Assembly: GCF_022965805.1 (NCBI RefSeq)
Contig: NW_027331436.1
Location: 1-64,000 of the forward strand
DNA from: Primulina eburnea
Taxonomy: Eukaryota; Streptophyta; Magnoliopsida; Lamiales; Gesneriaceae
Reading direction: 5' to 3'
Length of the DNA stretch: 64,000 bases
Position numbers and translations under genes: made by a program. How positions within the stretch are numbered: position 1 is the stretch's first letter; each line of letters opens with the position of its first letter. The notes under the pieces were generated by a model that searched no databases, was not told the DNA's origin, and was given only the letters and a program-made list of their open reading frames with translations. Shown in pieces: positions 1-14,441 of the stretch.

Positions 1-3000
1 AAGTTTCCCAAGTTCTATTTACACACTTCAGTTTGTCCATCCGTTTGAGGTGACCAAGTAGTAGATTCAACAATATTGAGCAAACGTTTAGCATCAAAGT
101 AATCCAAAAAAAGAATCCCTCACCTTCTTGTCTAGGGCAACCCCAAAATAAAGTCCATAAGAAAAGTCAGTCAAAGTTCTTTTAAGCATTAGCACGGGCA
201 AATTACAAGTTTGTTCCCTGATCAAGTTACCTATCTATTTACCAACTTCAGTTTTTTCCATCCGTTTGAGGATGACAATAGTAGATTCACAACAATATGG
301 AGCAAGTTTAGGCCCATAAAAGTAATCCAAAATAGGAATCCCTCCCCTTCTTAGTCCTAGGCAACCCAAATAAAGTCCATAGCAATGTCAATCCAAGTTC
401 TTTTAAGGAATAGCCGCAAAAAGTGTTCTCAAAGTTCTATTTACAACTTCGTTTGTCCATCCGTTTGAGGAGGACAAGTAGTAGATTTACAACAATATTG
501 AGCAAAGTTTAGCCCATAAAGTAATCCAAAATAAAATCCCTCCACCTTCTTAGTCCTAGGCAACCCCAAAATAAAGTCCATAGAAATGTCAATCCAAGTT
601 CTTTTAAGAATAGCACGGCAAAAGTGTTCCCAAAGTTCTATTGACAACTTCAGTTTGTCCATCAGTTTGAGGATGACAAGTAGTAGATTACAACAATATG
701 GAGCAAAGTTTAGCCCATAAACGTAATCCAAAAATAGAATCCCTCCCCTTCTAGTCCTAGGCAACCCCAAATAAAGTTCCATAGAAATGTCAATCCAAGT
801 CTTTTAAGAATAGCACGCAAAAGTGTTCCCAAAGTTCTATTTACACTTCAGTTTGTCCATCCGTTTGAGGATGACAAGTAGTAGATTACACAATATGGAG
901 CAAAGTTTAGCCCATAAAGTAATCCAAAAATAGAATCCCTCCCCTTCTTAGTCCTAGGCAACCCCAAATAAAGTCCATAGAAATGTCAATCCAAGTTCTT
1001 TTTAAGAATAGCACGCAAAAGTGTTCCCAAAGTTCTATTTACAACTTCAGTTTGTCCATCCGTTTGAGGATGACAAGTAGTAGATTACAACAAATTGAGC
1101 AAAGTTTAGCCCATAAAGTAATCCAAAAATAGAATCCCTCCCCTTCTTAGTCCTAGGCAACCCCAAAATAAAGTCCATAGAAATGTCAATCCAAGTTCTT
1201 TTAAGAATAGCACGCAAAAGTGTTCCCAAAGTTCTATTACAACTTCAGTTTGTCCATCTGTTTGAGGATGACAAGTAGTAGATTACAACAATATGAGCAA
1301 AGTTTAGCCCATAAAGTAATCCAAAAATAGAATCCCTCCCCTTCTTAGTCCTAGGCAACCCAAAATAAAGTCCATAGAAATGTCAATCCAAGTTCTTTTT
1401 AAGAATAGCACGCAAAAGTGTTCCCAAAGTTCTATTTACAACTTCAGTTTGTCCATCCGTTTGAGGATGACAAGTAGTAGATTACAACAATATTGAGCAA
1501 AGTTTAGCCCATAAAGTAATCCAAAAATAGAATCCCTCCCCTTCTTAGTCCTAGGCAACCCCAAAATAAAGTGCATAGAAATGTCAATCCAAGTTCTTTT
1601 AAGAATAGCACGCAAAAGTGTTCCCAAAGTTCTATTTACAACTTCAGTTTGTCCATCCGTTTGAGGATGACAAGTAGTAGATTACAACAATATTGAGCAA
1701 AGTTTAGCCCATAAAGTAATCCAAAAATAGAATCCCTCACCTTCTTAGTCCTAGGCAACCCCAAAATAAAGTCCATAGAAATGTCAATCCAAGTTCTTTT
1801 AAGAATAGCACGCAAAAGTGTTCCCAAAGTTCTATTTACAACTTCAGTTTGTCCATCCGTTTGAGGATGACAAGTAGTAGATTACAACAATATTGGAGCA
1901 AAGTTTAGCCCATAAAGTAATCCAAAAATAGAATCCCTCCCCTTCTTAGTCCTAGGCAACCCCAAAATAAAGTCCATAGAAATGTCAATCCAAGTTCTTT
2001 TAAGAATAGCACGCACAAGTGTTCCCAAAGTTCTATTTACAACTTCAGTTTGTCCATCCGTTTGAGGATGACAAGTAGTAGATTACAACAATATTGAGCA
2101 AAGTTTAGCCCATAAAGTAATCCAAAAATAGAATCCCTCCCCTTCTTAGTCCTAGGCAACCCCAAAATAAAGTGCATAGAAATGTCAATCCAAGTTCTTT
2201 TTAAGAATAGCACGCAAAAGTGTTCCCAAAGTTCTATTGACAACTTCAGTTTGTCCATCCGTTTGAGGATGACAAGTAGTAGATTACAACAATATTGTAG
2301 CAAAGTTTAGCCCATAAAGTAATCCAAAAATAGAATCCCTCACCTTCTTAGTCCTAGGCAACCCCAAAATAAAGTCCATAGAAATGTCAATCCAAGTTCT
2401 TTTTAAGAATAGCACGCAAAAGTGTTCCCAAAGTTCTATTTACAACTTCAGTTTGTCCATCCGTTTGAGGATGACAAGTAGTAGATTACAACAATATTGA
2501 GCAAAGTTTAGCCCATAAAGTAATCCAAAAATAGAATCCCTCCCCTTCTTAGTCCTAGGCAACCCCAAAATAAAGTCCATAGAAATGTCAATCCAAGTTC
2601 TTTTTAAGAATAGCACGCAAAAGTGTTCCAAAGTTCTATTTACAACTTCAGTTTGTCCATCCGTTTGAGGATGACAAGTAGTAGATTACAACAATATTGA
2701 GCAAAGTTTAGCCCATAAAGTAATCCAAAAATAGAATCCCTCCCCTTCTTAGTCCTAGGCAACCCAAAATAAAGTCCATAGAAATGTCAATCCAAGTTCT
2801 TTTAAGAATAGCACGCAAAAGTGTTCCCAAAGTTCTATTTACAACTTCAGTTTGTCCATCCGTTTGAGGATGACAAGTAGTAGATTACAACAATATTGAG
2901 CAAAGTTTAGCCCATAAAGTAATCCAAAAATAGAATCCCTCCCCTTCTTAGTCCTAGGCAACCCCAAAATAAAGTCCATAGAAATGTCAATCCAAGTTCT

Positions 3001-6000
3001 TTTAAGAATAGCACGCAAAAGTGTTCCAAAGTTCTATTTACAACTTCAGTTTGTCCATCCGTTTGAGGATGACAAGTAGTAGATTACAACAATATGGAGC
3101 AAAGTTTAGCCCATAAAGTAATCCAAAAATAGAATCCCTCCCCTTCTTAGTCCTAGGCAACCCCAAAATAAAGTCCATAGAAATGTCAATCCAAGTTCTT
3201 TTAAGAATAGCACGCAAAAGTGTTCCCAAAGTTCTATTTACAACTTCAGTTTGTCCATCCGTTTGAGGATGACAAGTAGTAGATTACAACAATATTGAGC
3301 AAAGTTTAGCCCATAAAGTAATCCAAAAATAGAATCCCTCCCCTTCTTAGTCCTAGGCAACCCCAAAATAAAGTCCATAGAAATGTCAATCCAAGTTCTT
3401 TTAAGAATAGCACGCAAAAGTGTTCCCAAAGTTCTATTTACAACTTCAGTTTGTCCATCCGTTTGAGGATGACAAGTAGTAGATTACAACAATATGGAGC
3501 AAAGTTTAGCCCATAAAGTAATCCAAAAATAGAATCCCTCCCCTTCTTAGTCCTAGGCAACCCCAAAATAAAGTCCATAGAAATGTCAATCCAAGTTCTT
3601 TTAAGAATAGCACGCAAAAGTGTTCCCAAAGTTCTATTTACAACTTCAGTTTGTCCATCCGTTTGAGGATGACAAGTAGTAGATTACAACAATATTGAGC
3701 AAAGTTTAGCCCATAAAGTAATCCAAAATAGAATCCCTCCCCTTCTTAGTCCTAGGCAACCCCAAAATAAAGTCCATAGAAATGTCAATCCAAGTTCTTT
3801 TTAAGAATAGCACGCAAAAGTGTTCCCAAAGTTCTATTTACAACTTCAGTTTGTCCATCCGTTTGAGGATGACAAGTAGTAGATTACAACAATATTGAGC
3901 AAAGTTTAGCCCATAAAGTAATCCAAAAATAGAATCCCTCCCCTTCTTAGTCCTAGGCAACCCCAAAATAAAGTCCATAGAAATGTAGTCCAAGTTTCTT
4001 TAAGATAGCACGCAAAAGTGTTCCCAAAAGTTTCTATTTACAACTTCAGTTTGTCCATCCGTTGAGGATGACAAGTAGTAGATTACAACAATATGGAGCA
4101 AAGTTTAGCCCATACAAATAATCCAAAACTAGAATCCCTCCCCTTCTTAGTCTAGGCAAACCCCAAAATAAAGTCCATAGAAATGTCAATCCAAGTTCTT
4201 TTTAAAATAGCACGCAAAGTGTTCTCAAAATTCTATTTACAACTTCAGTTTGTCCATCCGTTTGGGATGACACGTAGTAGATTACCACAATTATTGAGCA
4301 AAAAATTTTAGCCATAAAAGGTAATCCAAAAAACGAATCCCTCCCTTCTTAGTCCTAGGCAACCCCAAAATAAAGCATAGAAATGTCATCCAAGTTCTTT
4401 TAAGAATAGCACGCAAATTCCCAAGTTCGTTTCCCTACAATTAGTGATGCCAAATTAGTTTACTAAGCTTTCCAAGTTTGGTCCATCCGTTTGAGGATGA
4501 CAAGTAGTAGATTACAACAATATTGAGCAAAGTTTAGCCCATAAAGTAATCCAAAAATAGAATCCCTCCCCTTCTTAGTCCTAGGCAACCCCAAAATAAA
4601 GTCCATAGAAATGTCAATCCAAGTTCTTTTTAAGAATAGCACGCAAAAGTGTTCCCAAAGTTCTATTTACAACTTCAGTTTGTCCATCCGTTTGAGGATG
4701 ACAAGTAGTAGATTACAACAATATTGAGCAAAGTTTAGCCCATAAAGTAATCCAAAAATAGAATCCCTCCCCTTCTTAGTCCTAGGCAACCCCAAAATAA
4801 AGTCCATAGAAATGTCAATCCAAGTTCTTTTTAAGAATAGCACGCAAAAGTGTTCCCAAAGTTCTATTTACAACTTCAGTTTGTCCATCCGTTTGAGGAT
4901 GACAAGTAGTAGATTACAACAATATTGATGCAAAGTTTAGCCCATAAAGTAATCCAAAAATAGAATCCCTCCCCTTCTTAGTCCTAGGCAACCCCAAAAT
5001 AAAGTCCATAGAAATGTCAATCCAAGTTCTTTTAAGAATAGCACGCAAAAGTGTTCCCAAAGTTCTATTTACAACTTCAGTTTGTCCATCCGTTTGAGGA
5101 TGACAAGTAGTAGATTACAACAATATTGAGCAAAGTTTAGCCCATAAAGTAATCCAAAAATAGAATCCCTCCCCTTCTTAGTCCTAGGCAACCCCAAAAT
5201 AAAGTCCATAGAAATGTCAATCCAAGTTCTTTTTAAGAATAGCACGCAAAAGTGTTCCCAAAGTTCTATTTACAACTTCAGTTTGTCCATCCGTTTGAGG
5301 ATGACAAGTAGTAGATTACAACAATATTGAGCAAAGTTTAGCCCATAAAGTAATCCAAAAATAGAATCCCTCCCCTTCTTAGTCCTAGGCAACCCCAAAA
5401 TAAAGTCCATAGAAATGTCAATCCAAGTTCTTTTTAAGAATAGCACGCAAAAGTGTTCCCAAAGTTCTATTTACAACTTCAGTTTGTCCATCCGTTTGAG
5501 GATGACAAGTAGTAGATTACAACAATATTGAGCAAAGTTTAGCCCATAAAGTAATCCAAAATAGAATCCCTCCCCTTCTTAGTCCTAGGCAACCCCAAAA
5601 TAAAGTCCATAGAAATGTCAATCCAAGTTCTTTTAAGAATAGCACGCAAAAGTGTTCCCAAAGTTCTATTTACAACTTCAGTTTGTCCATCCGTTTGAGG
5701 ATGACAAGTAGTAGATTACAACAATATTGAGCAAAGTTTAGCCCATTAAAGTAATCCAAAAATAGAATCCCTCCCCTTCTTAGTCCTAGGCAACCCCAAA
5801 ATAAAGTCCATAGAAATGTCAGTCCAAGTTCTTTTAAGAATAGCACGCAAAAGTGTTCCCAAAGTTCTATTTACAACTTCAGTTTGTCCATCCGTTTGAG
5901 GATGACAAGTAGTAGATTACAACAATATTGGAGCAAAGTTTAGCCCATAAAGTAATCCAAAAATAGAATCCCTCCCCTTCTTAGTCCTAGGCAACCCCAA

Positions 6001-7887
6001 AATAAAGTCCATAGAAATGTCAATCCAAGTTCTTTTAAGAATAGCACGCAAAAGTGTTCCCAAAGTTCTATTTACAACTTCAGTTGTCCATCCGTTTGAG
6101 GATGACAAGTAGTAGATTACAACAATATTGAGCAAAGTTTAGCCCATAAAGTAATCCAAAAATAGAATCCCTCCCCTTCTTAGTCCTAGGCAACCCCAAA
6201 ATAAAGTCCATAGAAATGTCAATCCAAGTTCTTTTTAAGAATAGCACGCAAAAGTGTTCTCAAAGTTCTATTTACAACTTCAGTTTGTCCATCCGTTTGA
6301 GGATGACAAGTAGTAGATTACAACAATATTGAGCAAAGTTTAGCCCATAAAGTAATCCAAAAATAGAATCCCTCACCTTCTTAGTCCTAGGCAACCCCAA
6401 AATAAAGTCCATAGAAATGTCAGTCCAAGTTCTTTTAAGAATAGCACGCAAAAGTGTTCCCAAAGTTCTATTTACAACTTCAGTTTGTCCATCCGTTTGA
6501 GGATGACAAGTAGTAGATTACAACAATATTGAGCAAAGTTTAGCCCATAAAGTAATCCAAAAATAGAATCCCTCCCCTTCTTAGTCCTAGGCAACCCCAA
6601 AATAAAGTCCATAGAAATGTCAATCCAAGTTCTTTTAAGAATAGCACGCAAAAGTGTTCCCAAAGTTCTATTTACAACTTCAGTTTGTCCATCCGTTTGA
6701 GGATGACAAGTAGTAGATTACAACAATATTGAGCAAAGTTTAGCCCATAAAGTAATCCAAAAATAGAATCCCTCCCCTTCTTAGTCCTAGGCAACCCCAA
6801 AATAAAGTCCATAGAAATGTCAATCCAAGTTCTTTTAAGAATAGCACGCAAAAGTGTTCCAAAGTTCTATTTACAACTTCAGTTTGTCCATCCGTTTGAG
6901 GATGACAAGTAGTAGATTACAACAATATTGAGCAAAGTTTAGCCCATAAAGTAATCCAAAATAGAATCCCTCCCCTTCTTAGTCCTAGGCAACCCCAAAA
7001 TAAAGTCCATAGAAATGTCAGTCCAAGTTCTTTTAAGAATAGCACGCAAAAGTGTTCCCAAAGTTCTATTTACAACTTCAGTTTGTCCATCCGTTTGAGG
7101 ATGACAAGTAGTAGATTACAACAATATTGAGCAAAGTTTAGCCCATAAAGTAATCCAAAAATAGAATCCCTCCCCTTCTTAGTCCTAGGCAACCCCAAAA
7201 TAAAGTCCATAGAAATGTCAATCCAAGTTCTTTTAAGAATAGCACGCAAAAGTGTTCCAAAGTTCTATTTACAACTTCAGTTTGTCCATCCGTTTGAGGA
7301 TGACAAGTAGTAGATTACAACAATATTGAGCAAAGTTTAGCCCATAAAGTAATCCAAAAATAGAATCCCTCCCCTTCTTAGTCCTAGGCAACCCCAAAAT
7401 AAAGTCCATAGAAATGTCAATCCAAGTTCTTTTAAGAATAGCACGCAAAAGTGTTCCCAAAGTTCTATTTACAACTTCAGTTTGTCCATCCGTTTGAGGA
7501 TGACAAGTAGTAGATTACAACAATATTGAGCAAAGTTTAGCCCATAAAGTAATCCAAAAATAGAATCCCTCCCCTTCTTAGTCCTAGGCAACCCCAAAAT
7601 AAAGTCCATAGAAATGTCAATCCAAGTTCTTTTTAAGAATAGCACGCAAAAGTGTTCCCAAAGTTCTATTTACAACTTCAGTTTGTCCATCCGTTTGAGG
7701 ATGACAAGTAGTAGATTACAACAATATTGAGCAAAGTTTAGCCCATAAAGTAATCCAAAAATAGAATCCCTCCCCTTCTTAGTCCTAGGCAACCCCAAAA
7801 TAAAGTCCATAGAAATGTCAATCCAAGTTCTTTTTAAGAATAGCACGCAAAAGTGTTCCAAAGTTCTATTTACAACTTCAGTTTGTC
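1..7887. repeat. Integrase-derived ~200-bp satellite array, homogeneous block
   Basis: Head-to-tail monomers of 200 bp (201 bp when one more T is present in the TTCTTTTAAG run). I count the unit from TTCTATTTACAACTTCAG to GTGTTCCCAAAG. On the minus strand it encodes two joined integrase fragments, one with [18 protein letters not shown] and one with [19 protein letters not shown], but 200 is not a multiple of three, so the frame shifts at each unit and no protein is maintained. Units between about 1000 and 7860 are very alike and I saw none of the 88-bp short units common elsewhere. The first ~900 bases and 3990-4480 carry many small indels. No other gene is visible here. Confidence 0.95.
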
Positions 7888-10800
7888 CATCCTGTTTGCG
7901 GATGACAAACGTATAGATTACAAACAATATTGAGCAAAAGTTTAGCCCATAAAGTAATCCAAAAATAGAAATCCCTCCCCTTCTTAGTCCTAGGCCAACC
8001 CCAAAATTAAAGTCCACCTAGAAAATTTCAATCCAAGTTCTTTTTAAGAATCACGCAAAATATTGAGCAAAGATCTATTTTCAACTTCAGTTAGTCCATC
8101 CGTTTGAGGATGACAAGTCGTAGATTACAACAACTATTGGAGCAAAGTTTAGCCCATAAAGTAATCCAAAAATAGAATCCCTCCCCTTCTTAGTCCTAGG
8201 CAACCCCAAAAATAAAGTCCATAGAAATGTCACTCCAAGTTCTTTTAAGAATAGCACGCACAAGTGTTCCCAAAGTTCTATTTACAACTTCAGGTTTGTC
8301 CATCCGTTTGGGATGACAAGTAGTAGATTACAACAATATTGAGCAACAGTTAGCCCATATTAAGTTCTATGACAACTTCAGTTTGTCCATCCGTTTTGAG
8401 GATGACAAGTAGTAGATTACAACAATATTGAGCAAAGTTTAGCCCATAAAGTAATCCAAAAATAGAATCCCTCCCCTTCTTAGTCCTAGGCAACCCCAAA
8501 ATAAAGTCCATAGAAATGTCAATCCAAGTTCTTTTTAAGAATAGCACGCAAAAGTGTTCCCAAAGTTCTATTTACAACTTCAGTTTGTCCATCCGTTTGA
8601 GGATGACAAGTAGTAGATTACAACAATATTGAGCAAAGTTTAGCCCATAAAGTAATCCAAAAATAGAATCCCTCCCCTTCTTAGTCCTAGGCAACCCCAA
8701 AATAAAGTCCATAGAAATGTCAATCCAAGTTCTTTTAAGAATAGCACGCAAAAAGTGTTCCCAAAGTTCTATTTACAACTTCAGTTTGTCCATCGTTTGA
8801 GGATGACAAGTAGTAGATTACAACATATTGAGCAAAGTTTAGCCCATAAAGTAATCCAAAAATAGAATCCCTCCCTTCTTAGTCCTAGGCAACCCCAAAA
8901 TAAAGTCCATAGAAATGTCAATCAAGTGTCTTTTTAAGAATAGCACGCAAAAGTGTTCCAAAAGTTCTATTGACAACTTCAGTTTTGTCATCCGTTTGAG
9001 GATGACAGTAGTAGATTAACAACCATATTGAGCAAAGTTTAGCCCATAAAGTAATCCAAAATAGAATCCTCCCCTTCTTAGTCCTAGGCAACCCCAAAAT
9101 AAAGTGCATAGAAATGTCAATCCAAGTTCTTTTAAGAATAAGCACGCAAAAGTGTTCCCAAAGTTCTATTTACAACTTCAGTTTGTCCATCCGTTTTGAG
9201 GATGAAAAGTAGTAGATTACAACATATTGAGCAAAGTTTAGCCCATAAAGTAATCCAAAATAGAATCCCTCCCACTTCTTAGTCCTAGGCAACCCCAAAA
9301 TAAAGTCCATAGAAATGTCAGTCCAAGTTCTTTTAAGAATAGCACGCAAAAGTGTTCCCAAAGTTCTATTTACAACTTCAGTTTGTCCATCGTTTGAGGA
9401 TATTACAAGTAGTAGATTACAAACAATTTGAGCAAAGTTTAGCCCCATTAACGTTCTATTGACACTTCAGTTTGTCATCCGTTTGAGGATGACACAATAG
9501 TAGATTACAACAATATGGGCGCAAAGTTTCGCCCATAAGTAATCCAAAAATAGAAATCCCTCCCTTCTTTAGTCCTAGGCAACCCCAACATAAAGTTCAT
9601 CGAAATGTCAATCCAAGTTCTTTTTAAGAATAGCACGCAAAAGTGTTCTCAAAGTTCTATTTACAACAACTTCAGTTTGTCATCCGTTTGAGGATGACAA
9701 GTCGTAGATTAATACAAAAATATTGAGCAAAAGTTTAGCCCATAAACGTAATCCAAAAAATAGAATCCCTCACCTTCTTAGTCCTAGGCACAAAACCCCA
9801 AAATAAGTATGAAATGTCAGTCCAAATTCTTTTAAGAATAGCACGCAAAAAAGGTTTCCCAAAGTTCTATTTACAAACTTCAGTTTGTCCATCCGTTTTG
9901 AGGATGGACAGTAGTAGATTCAACAATATTGAGCAAAAGTTTAGCCAATATAAGTTCTATGACAACTTCAGTTTGTCTATCCGTTTGCGGATGACAAAGT
10001 AGTAGCTTACAACAATATTGGCAAAAGTTTAGCCCATAAAGTAATCCACAGATTAGAATCCCTCCACTTCTAGTCCTAGGGCAACCCCAAAATAAAGTCC
10101 ATAGAAATGTCAATCCAAGTTCTTTTTAAGAATAGCACGCAAACGTGTTCCCACAAGTTTCTATTTACAAACTTCAGTTTTCCATCCGTTTGAGGATGGA
10201 ACACGTAGTAGATTAACAATATGGAGCAAAGTTTAGCCCCATAAAGTAATCCAAAAAAATTCGACCTCCCTTCTTAGTTCCTAGGCACCGCAAAATAAAG
10301 TGCTTAGAAATGTCAATCCAAGTTCTTTTTAAGAATAAGCACGCAAAAAGTGTTCTCAAAGTTCTATTACAAACTTCCGTTTGTCCATCCGTTTGAGATG
10401 GACAAGTAGTCGATTACAAACATATTGAGCAAAGTTTAGCCCATAAAGTAATCCAAAACAAATAGAATCCCTCCCCTTCTTAGTCCTAGGCAACCCCAAA
10501 TAAAGTCCATAGAAATGTCCCTTTCCAAGTTCTTTTTAAGAAAGCACGCAATATTGAGCAACGTTCTATTTTCAACTTCAGTTAGTCCATCGTTGAGGAT
10601 GACAGTAGTAGATTACAACAATATGGAGCCAAAGTTAGCCCATTAAAGTAATCCAAAAACTAGGAATCCCTCCCCTTCTTAGTCCTAGGCAAAACCCAAA
10701 ATAAAGTCCATAGAATGTCACTCCAAGTTCGTTTAAGAATAGCAGCACAGATTGTTTCCCAAATGTTCTATTTACAAAACTTCAGTTTTGTCCAAATCCG

Positions 10801-11298
10801 TTTGGGGGATGACAAGTAGTAGATTACAATCATTATTGAGCAAAGTTTGCCCTCTAAGTTCTATTGACAACTTCAGTTTGTCCATCCGTTTGAGGATGAC
10901 AATAGTAGATTACAACAATATTGAGCCAAAGTTTAGCCCATAAAGTAATCCACCAAAAATAGAAATCCTCCCCTTCTTTGTCCTAGGCAACCCAAAATAA
11001 AGTCCATAGACAATGTCATCCAAGTTTTTTAATAATAGCACGCAAAATTGTTCTCAAAGTTTTCTTATTACACTTCAGTTGTCATACGTTTGAGGATGAC
11101 AAGTAGTAGATTACAACAATATTGAGCAAAGTTTAGCCCATAAAGTAATCCAAAAATAGATCCCTCCCCTCTTAGTCCTAGGCAACCCAACATAAAAGAT
11201 GCATAGAAATTGTGATCCAAGTTCTTTTTAAGAAAGGCACGTGCAAAAAGTGTTCCCAAAGTTCTTTCAAATTCGTATCCATCCGTTTGAGGATGACA
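7888..11298. repeat. Satellite array, indel-rich block
   Basis: Same ~200-bp integrase-derived satellite, but most monomers differ from neighbours by one-base insertions and deletions, with a cleaner patch near 8360-8760. The order of variant monomers (recombinant unit near 8052 and 10544, short units near 8350, 9950 and 10860, GCACCGCAAAATAAAG-type unit near 10285) matches that at 21.3-24.7 kb, shifted by about 13.4 kb. This identifies the block as a noisy copy of that segment. Confidence 0.9.
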
Positions 11299-12147
11299 CG
11301 ACGTGAATCTTGATACGACCTAAAATAGCAAAACAACGATTGTAATAAATCGACACCCCTCTTATCAATACAGTATAGACTCGTGTTGTTTTCCCGAATC
11401 TTTGAGGACAAGTATTGTGTAACTATCACCTCTAAAATTCACGAACGATTTTTAGCAACAAACAATATTACGATGGAAACAATCGAGCTCAAGAGAACTC
11501 CAGAACTGCCCTTGGCAAACCCCTCTGAGAAGATCGATCGCGACAAACGCCACAAAAGAAAATCTTGGATAAAGTTGATTGTACAACGAAATTTATAACG
11601 CAACACTTCAGCTTGTGTTTGAGAGAACCTCAAAGGAGTTTTTATTAAAACACTCAAATCATAATGAACAACGTTAAATTGTTTGTGGTATTCTAGCCAT
11701 ACTATAGTATTTTTTTCTTTTTTTTTTGGTAACAAAACCCTAAATATAAAAATATCATCAATCTACTTGTTAAAATTAATAAAACACTAAAATAGGAAAA
11801 CTAAAATTCGCCAAACGTAAAGGACCCGGACCCGTTTGTAGAGGTCCGGAAGGGGGTCGTGTGGCCACTGTTATTTTCATGTCTCGTAAAGTCGAGAGGC
11901 CCGGGGACCCCCGTTGTACAGGTCCGTGAGTCGGGTCGTGGTCGGCTCGGGATTTTTCTTACTCAAGTTGATAATGGGTACACGGGAACCCCGTGTCAGG
12001 GTTCGTGCTTGGGTCCGTGCACGCCTCGTTCTTCAAAATAAAATGCTTGAATAAATGTCCTTCGGCTTTCCACGTGCTCCACTGCATCACGAGCCCTTTC
12101 CCTTCTTATCACTCCTTTGAACCCCATGCCGGTCCACGTTTCACTCA
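11299..12147 (-). repeat. Left (3') LTR of the noisy element
   Basis: Matches the 807-bp LTR at 24708-25514 but is about 849 bp long because of many small insertions. It keeps the GGACC-rich palindrome region near 11820-11960. The right edge near 12147 is inferred from the sister copy and is uncertain by a few bases. Confidence 0.75.
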
Positions 12148-14441
12148 TTACTTCCCCTTCTTTCAAAAAAGATTTGTCCTCAAATCTTGCCCACTGCACA
12201 AAAACGAAGCAGTTAGTAATAAAATTAATCAAATATTCACATTTGCTTACCTTTCACATTAGTCGTAGCGCTTTGGTAGCTCGCTCCATTAACACTGGAA
12301 CTCCAACCTCCGCGTTGTCTTCCTATATAAACTGTCAAGCTTTTACCAAACATTAAAATACCAAAAATGACACAATAACATCAACCAAGTATTTATTAAG
12401 TATCACAAACATCAGGATTCTCCCACTTTCTTGGGACCTAGTCAAAAAACCACAAATGTGATAGTCCATACACTTGTACGACCATTAGCTCATAGGAAAA
12501 GGACATAGTTCTCACGATATTAAGAATCTCGGCAAATGTCAATTCTCTTATATTGCACCTGCATGCCTCCCAATCCCACTCAACATACTCTTCTATGCAC
12601 CACAACACCATATAATCACGCATTTTATCAAGATAAACACACCACTATCTGCAGTCACTAGTACATAACATGCCAATATGAATCTAGCGAATGAAGAATT
12701 TATTCTCCTTCAAATTGTACTCATTATGCACATTAAAAATTCTTACTTCATTAGCTCTCAAAGTCTTCACCAAAACAAGTAGGAATCAGCAAATACACAC
12801 TAGGCGTACTACCCATGTAACACATTTAACTTCATCACAACGATTTGCCATAATGCAATCAACTTTTCATAAACAAAACTCATTCAATTTGACAACATTT
12901 TGAAAAATCTCACATCCCTACCAATTTTAGATTTGATTCATCAATCTTTATCATTCTCCCAATCTACGACTCTAGGGCAAATGTTAATTCACCGTTAGAC
13001 CATTTAGACCATTCACTCTCCACTCTCTCACCAAACTCTTGAATACAACCACAAACAATGAAATAAGATAGACCGAAAGTATTACCTCAATCGGTTGTTG
13101 CGGTTGGCCCACTATGCGTTACCTCACGGGTGTGATTGTCGCAACACCAAACGGATATCCCATGCATTTTTACACCTCCCACATTTGCTCGTCTCCTATC
13201 ACAAACTTCATTCATAACACCTGCCAATGAGAAATAACATGCGGGATTGAACCGGCTATATCGTTCACTAGGTATTATATAAATTCTATTTAGTACAAAG
13301 TCACTTGAAGGAGATTTATTAAAAATTAAATCCACATCCTACTCACATTTTTCACTCTCTTGGGCCTTAAACTCATTTTTCTTTTTTTTTCTGTTTCTTT
13401 TTCTTTGGCCTCTTTTTTTTCTTTTCTTTCTATGGCCTCTCCACTCTTTTGTCACCTTCTTTCGGCATTTATTTTTTCTCTTTCAACTCATGACAAATGA
13501 TTCATCATCACTACATATTCATTCGTAGGGCATTGAGCAAGAAACAGCATGCACTATCATCTAATAACTCACCCTCACAGCACAAACACTCACTACTCAA
13601 GTCAGAAAGTATGTGGAGTACCAACCTTCTCAATTATCTCAACCCCCCCTTTAGATTGACATCAATTGGCGGTTTTAACTACATATTCATCTCTCCTCCT
13701 TGGACACTGGGTTGATTATGACGCCAAACTCTAAACACCAAAACATATACATATATCACAATACGAATTATTTGAATTTTAAATGTACCTTGAATCTATC
13801 TATGCTAGCTTCACGTCTTGACTCCTTCTTTGGCCTACGCAGTCGGTTCTCTCCCAATCTCGACCTCCAAGTGGATGCCATGAATATCATTACCAAGCCT
13901 TGCTCCTCTCTCTACCCACTCTCCTATCTTTTGTGTATTGGGAAACAAATTGTTTCCTTCTCACCCTTTTTCTCTCATCCCACGTTAAACTATTAGGGTC
14001 ATCCCACATCGTTCTCCTAGTGTTCTAACTTATCCCAAACCATCTCGCATAGTCTGTAAACTCATGCAAGCTCGTCTTACACTTTCTTGCTTCGGATATC
14101 CTTCCGTTCTCCAAATACACACTCCACTTCTCTCTTCCCACTAAGTTACAACCTTTGGACGGCTTCCCCACTGAAAATGGGAATTGTCATCTTCGTTACC
14201 ACCTCAGTCTATACCCGTTCTCGGTCTTTCTACTCCCTTATCCTCATCAATCTCCTTTATAACGATCCATGTTAAACAAACGTTCTCCTCCAAACTCTAC
14301 TACCTCGCCTATTCTCATCATAGCACTCATACATCTCCTCTTCTTCACACCTCCGATTATTTTTTTTTTTTGAGGCTAACAACTCCTTTCTCCCACCTCT
14401 ATCCAAACCCTTCTAACACTACGTTTTAAATACGCGTCAAT
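12148..14441 (-). pseudogene. Frameshifted Gag/integrase-remnant ORF
   Basis: This stretch corresponds to the 846-codon ORF of the sister element (25256-27796), but frameshifts break it into short pieces. One fragment near 13087-13335 still carries the RRRANVGGVKM stretch of the sister protein. The start codon region near 14441 is corrupted. Either the copy is dead or the sequence here is inaccurate; the even spread of one-base indels over coding and non-coding parts favours inaccurate sequence. Confidence 0.75.

Noticed and set aside
3038..3629. Runs of 63-residue minus-strand ORFs, one per monomer, as a gene family
   Set aside because: They are the same satellite read in one frame. Most units are 200 bp, which shifts the frame, and the peptide is an integrase block followed by an out-of-frame tail.
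1..11298. CRISPR-like or rDNA-spacer array
   Set aside because: Units are contiguous with no unique spacers, they encode integrase fragments, and there is no rRNA sequence.
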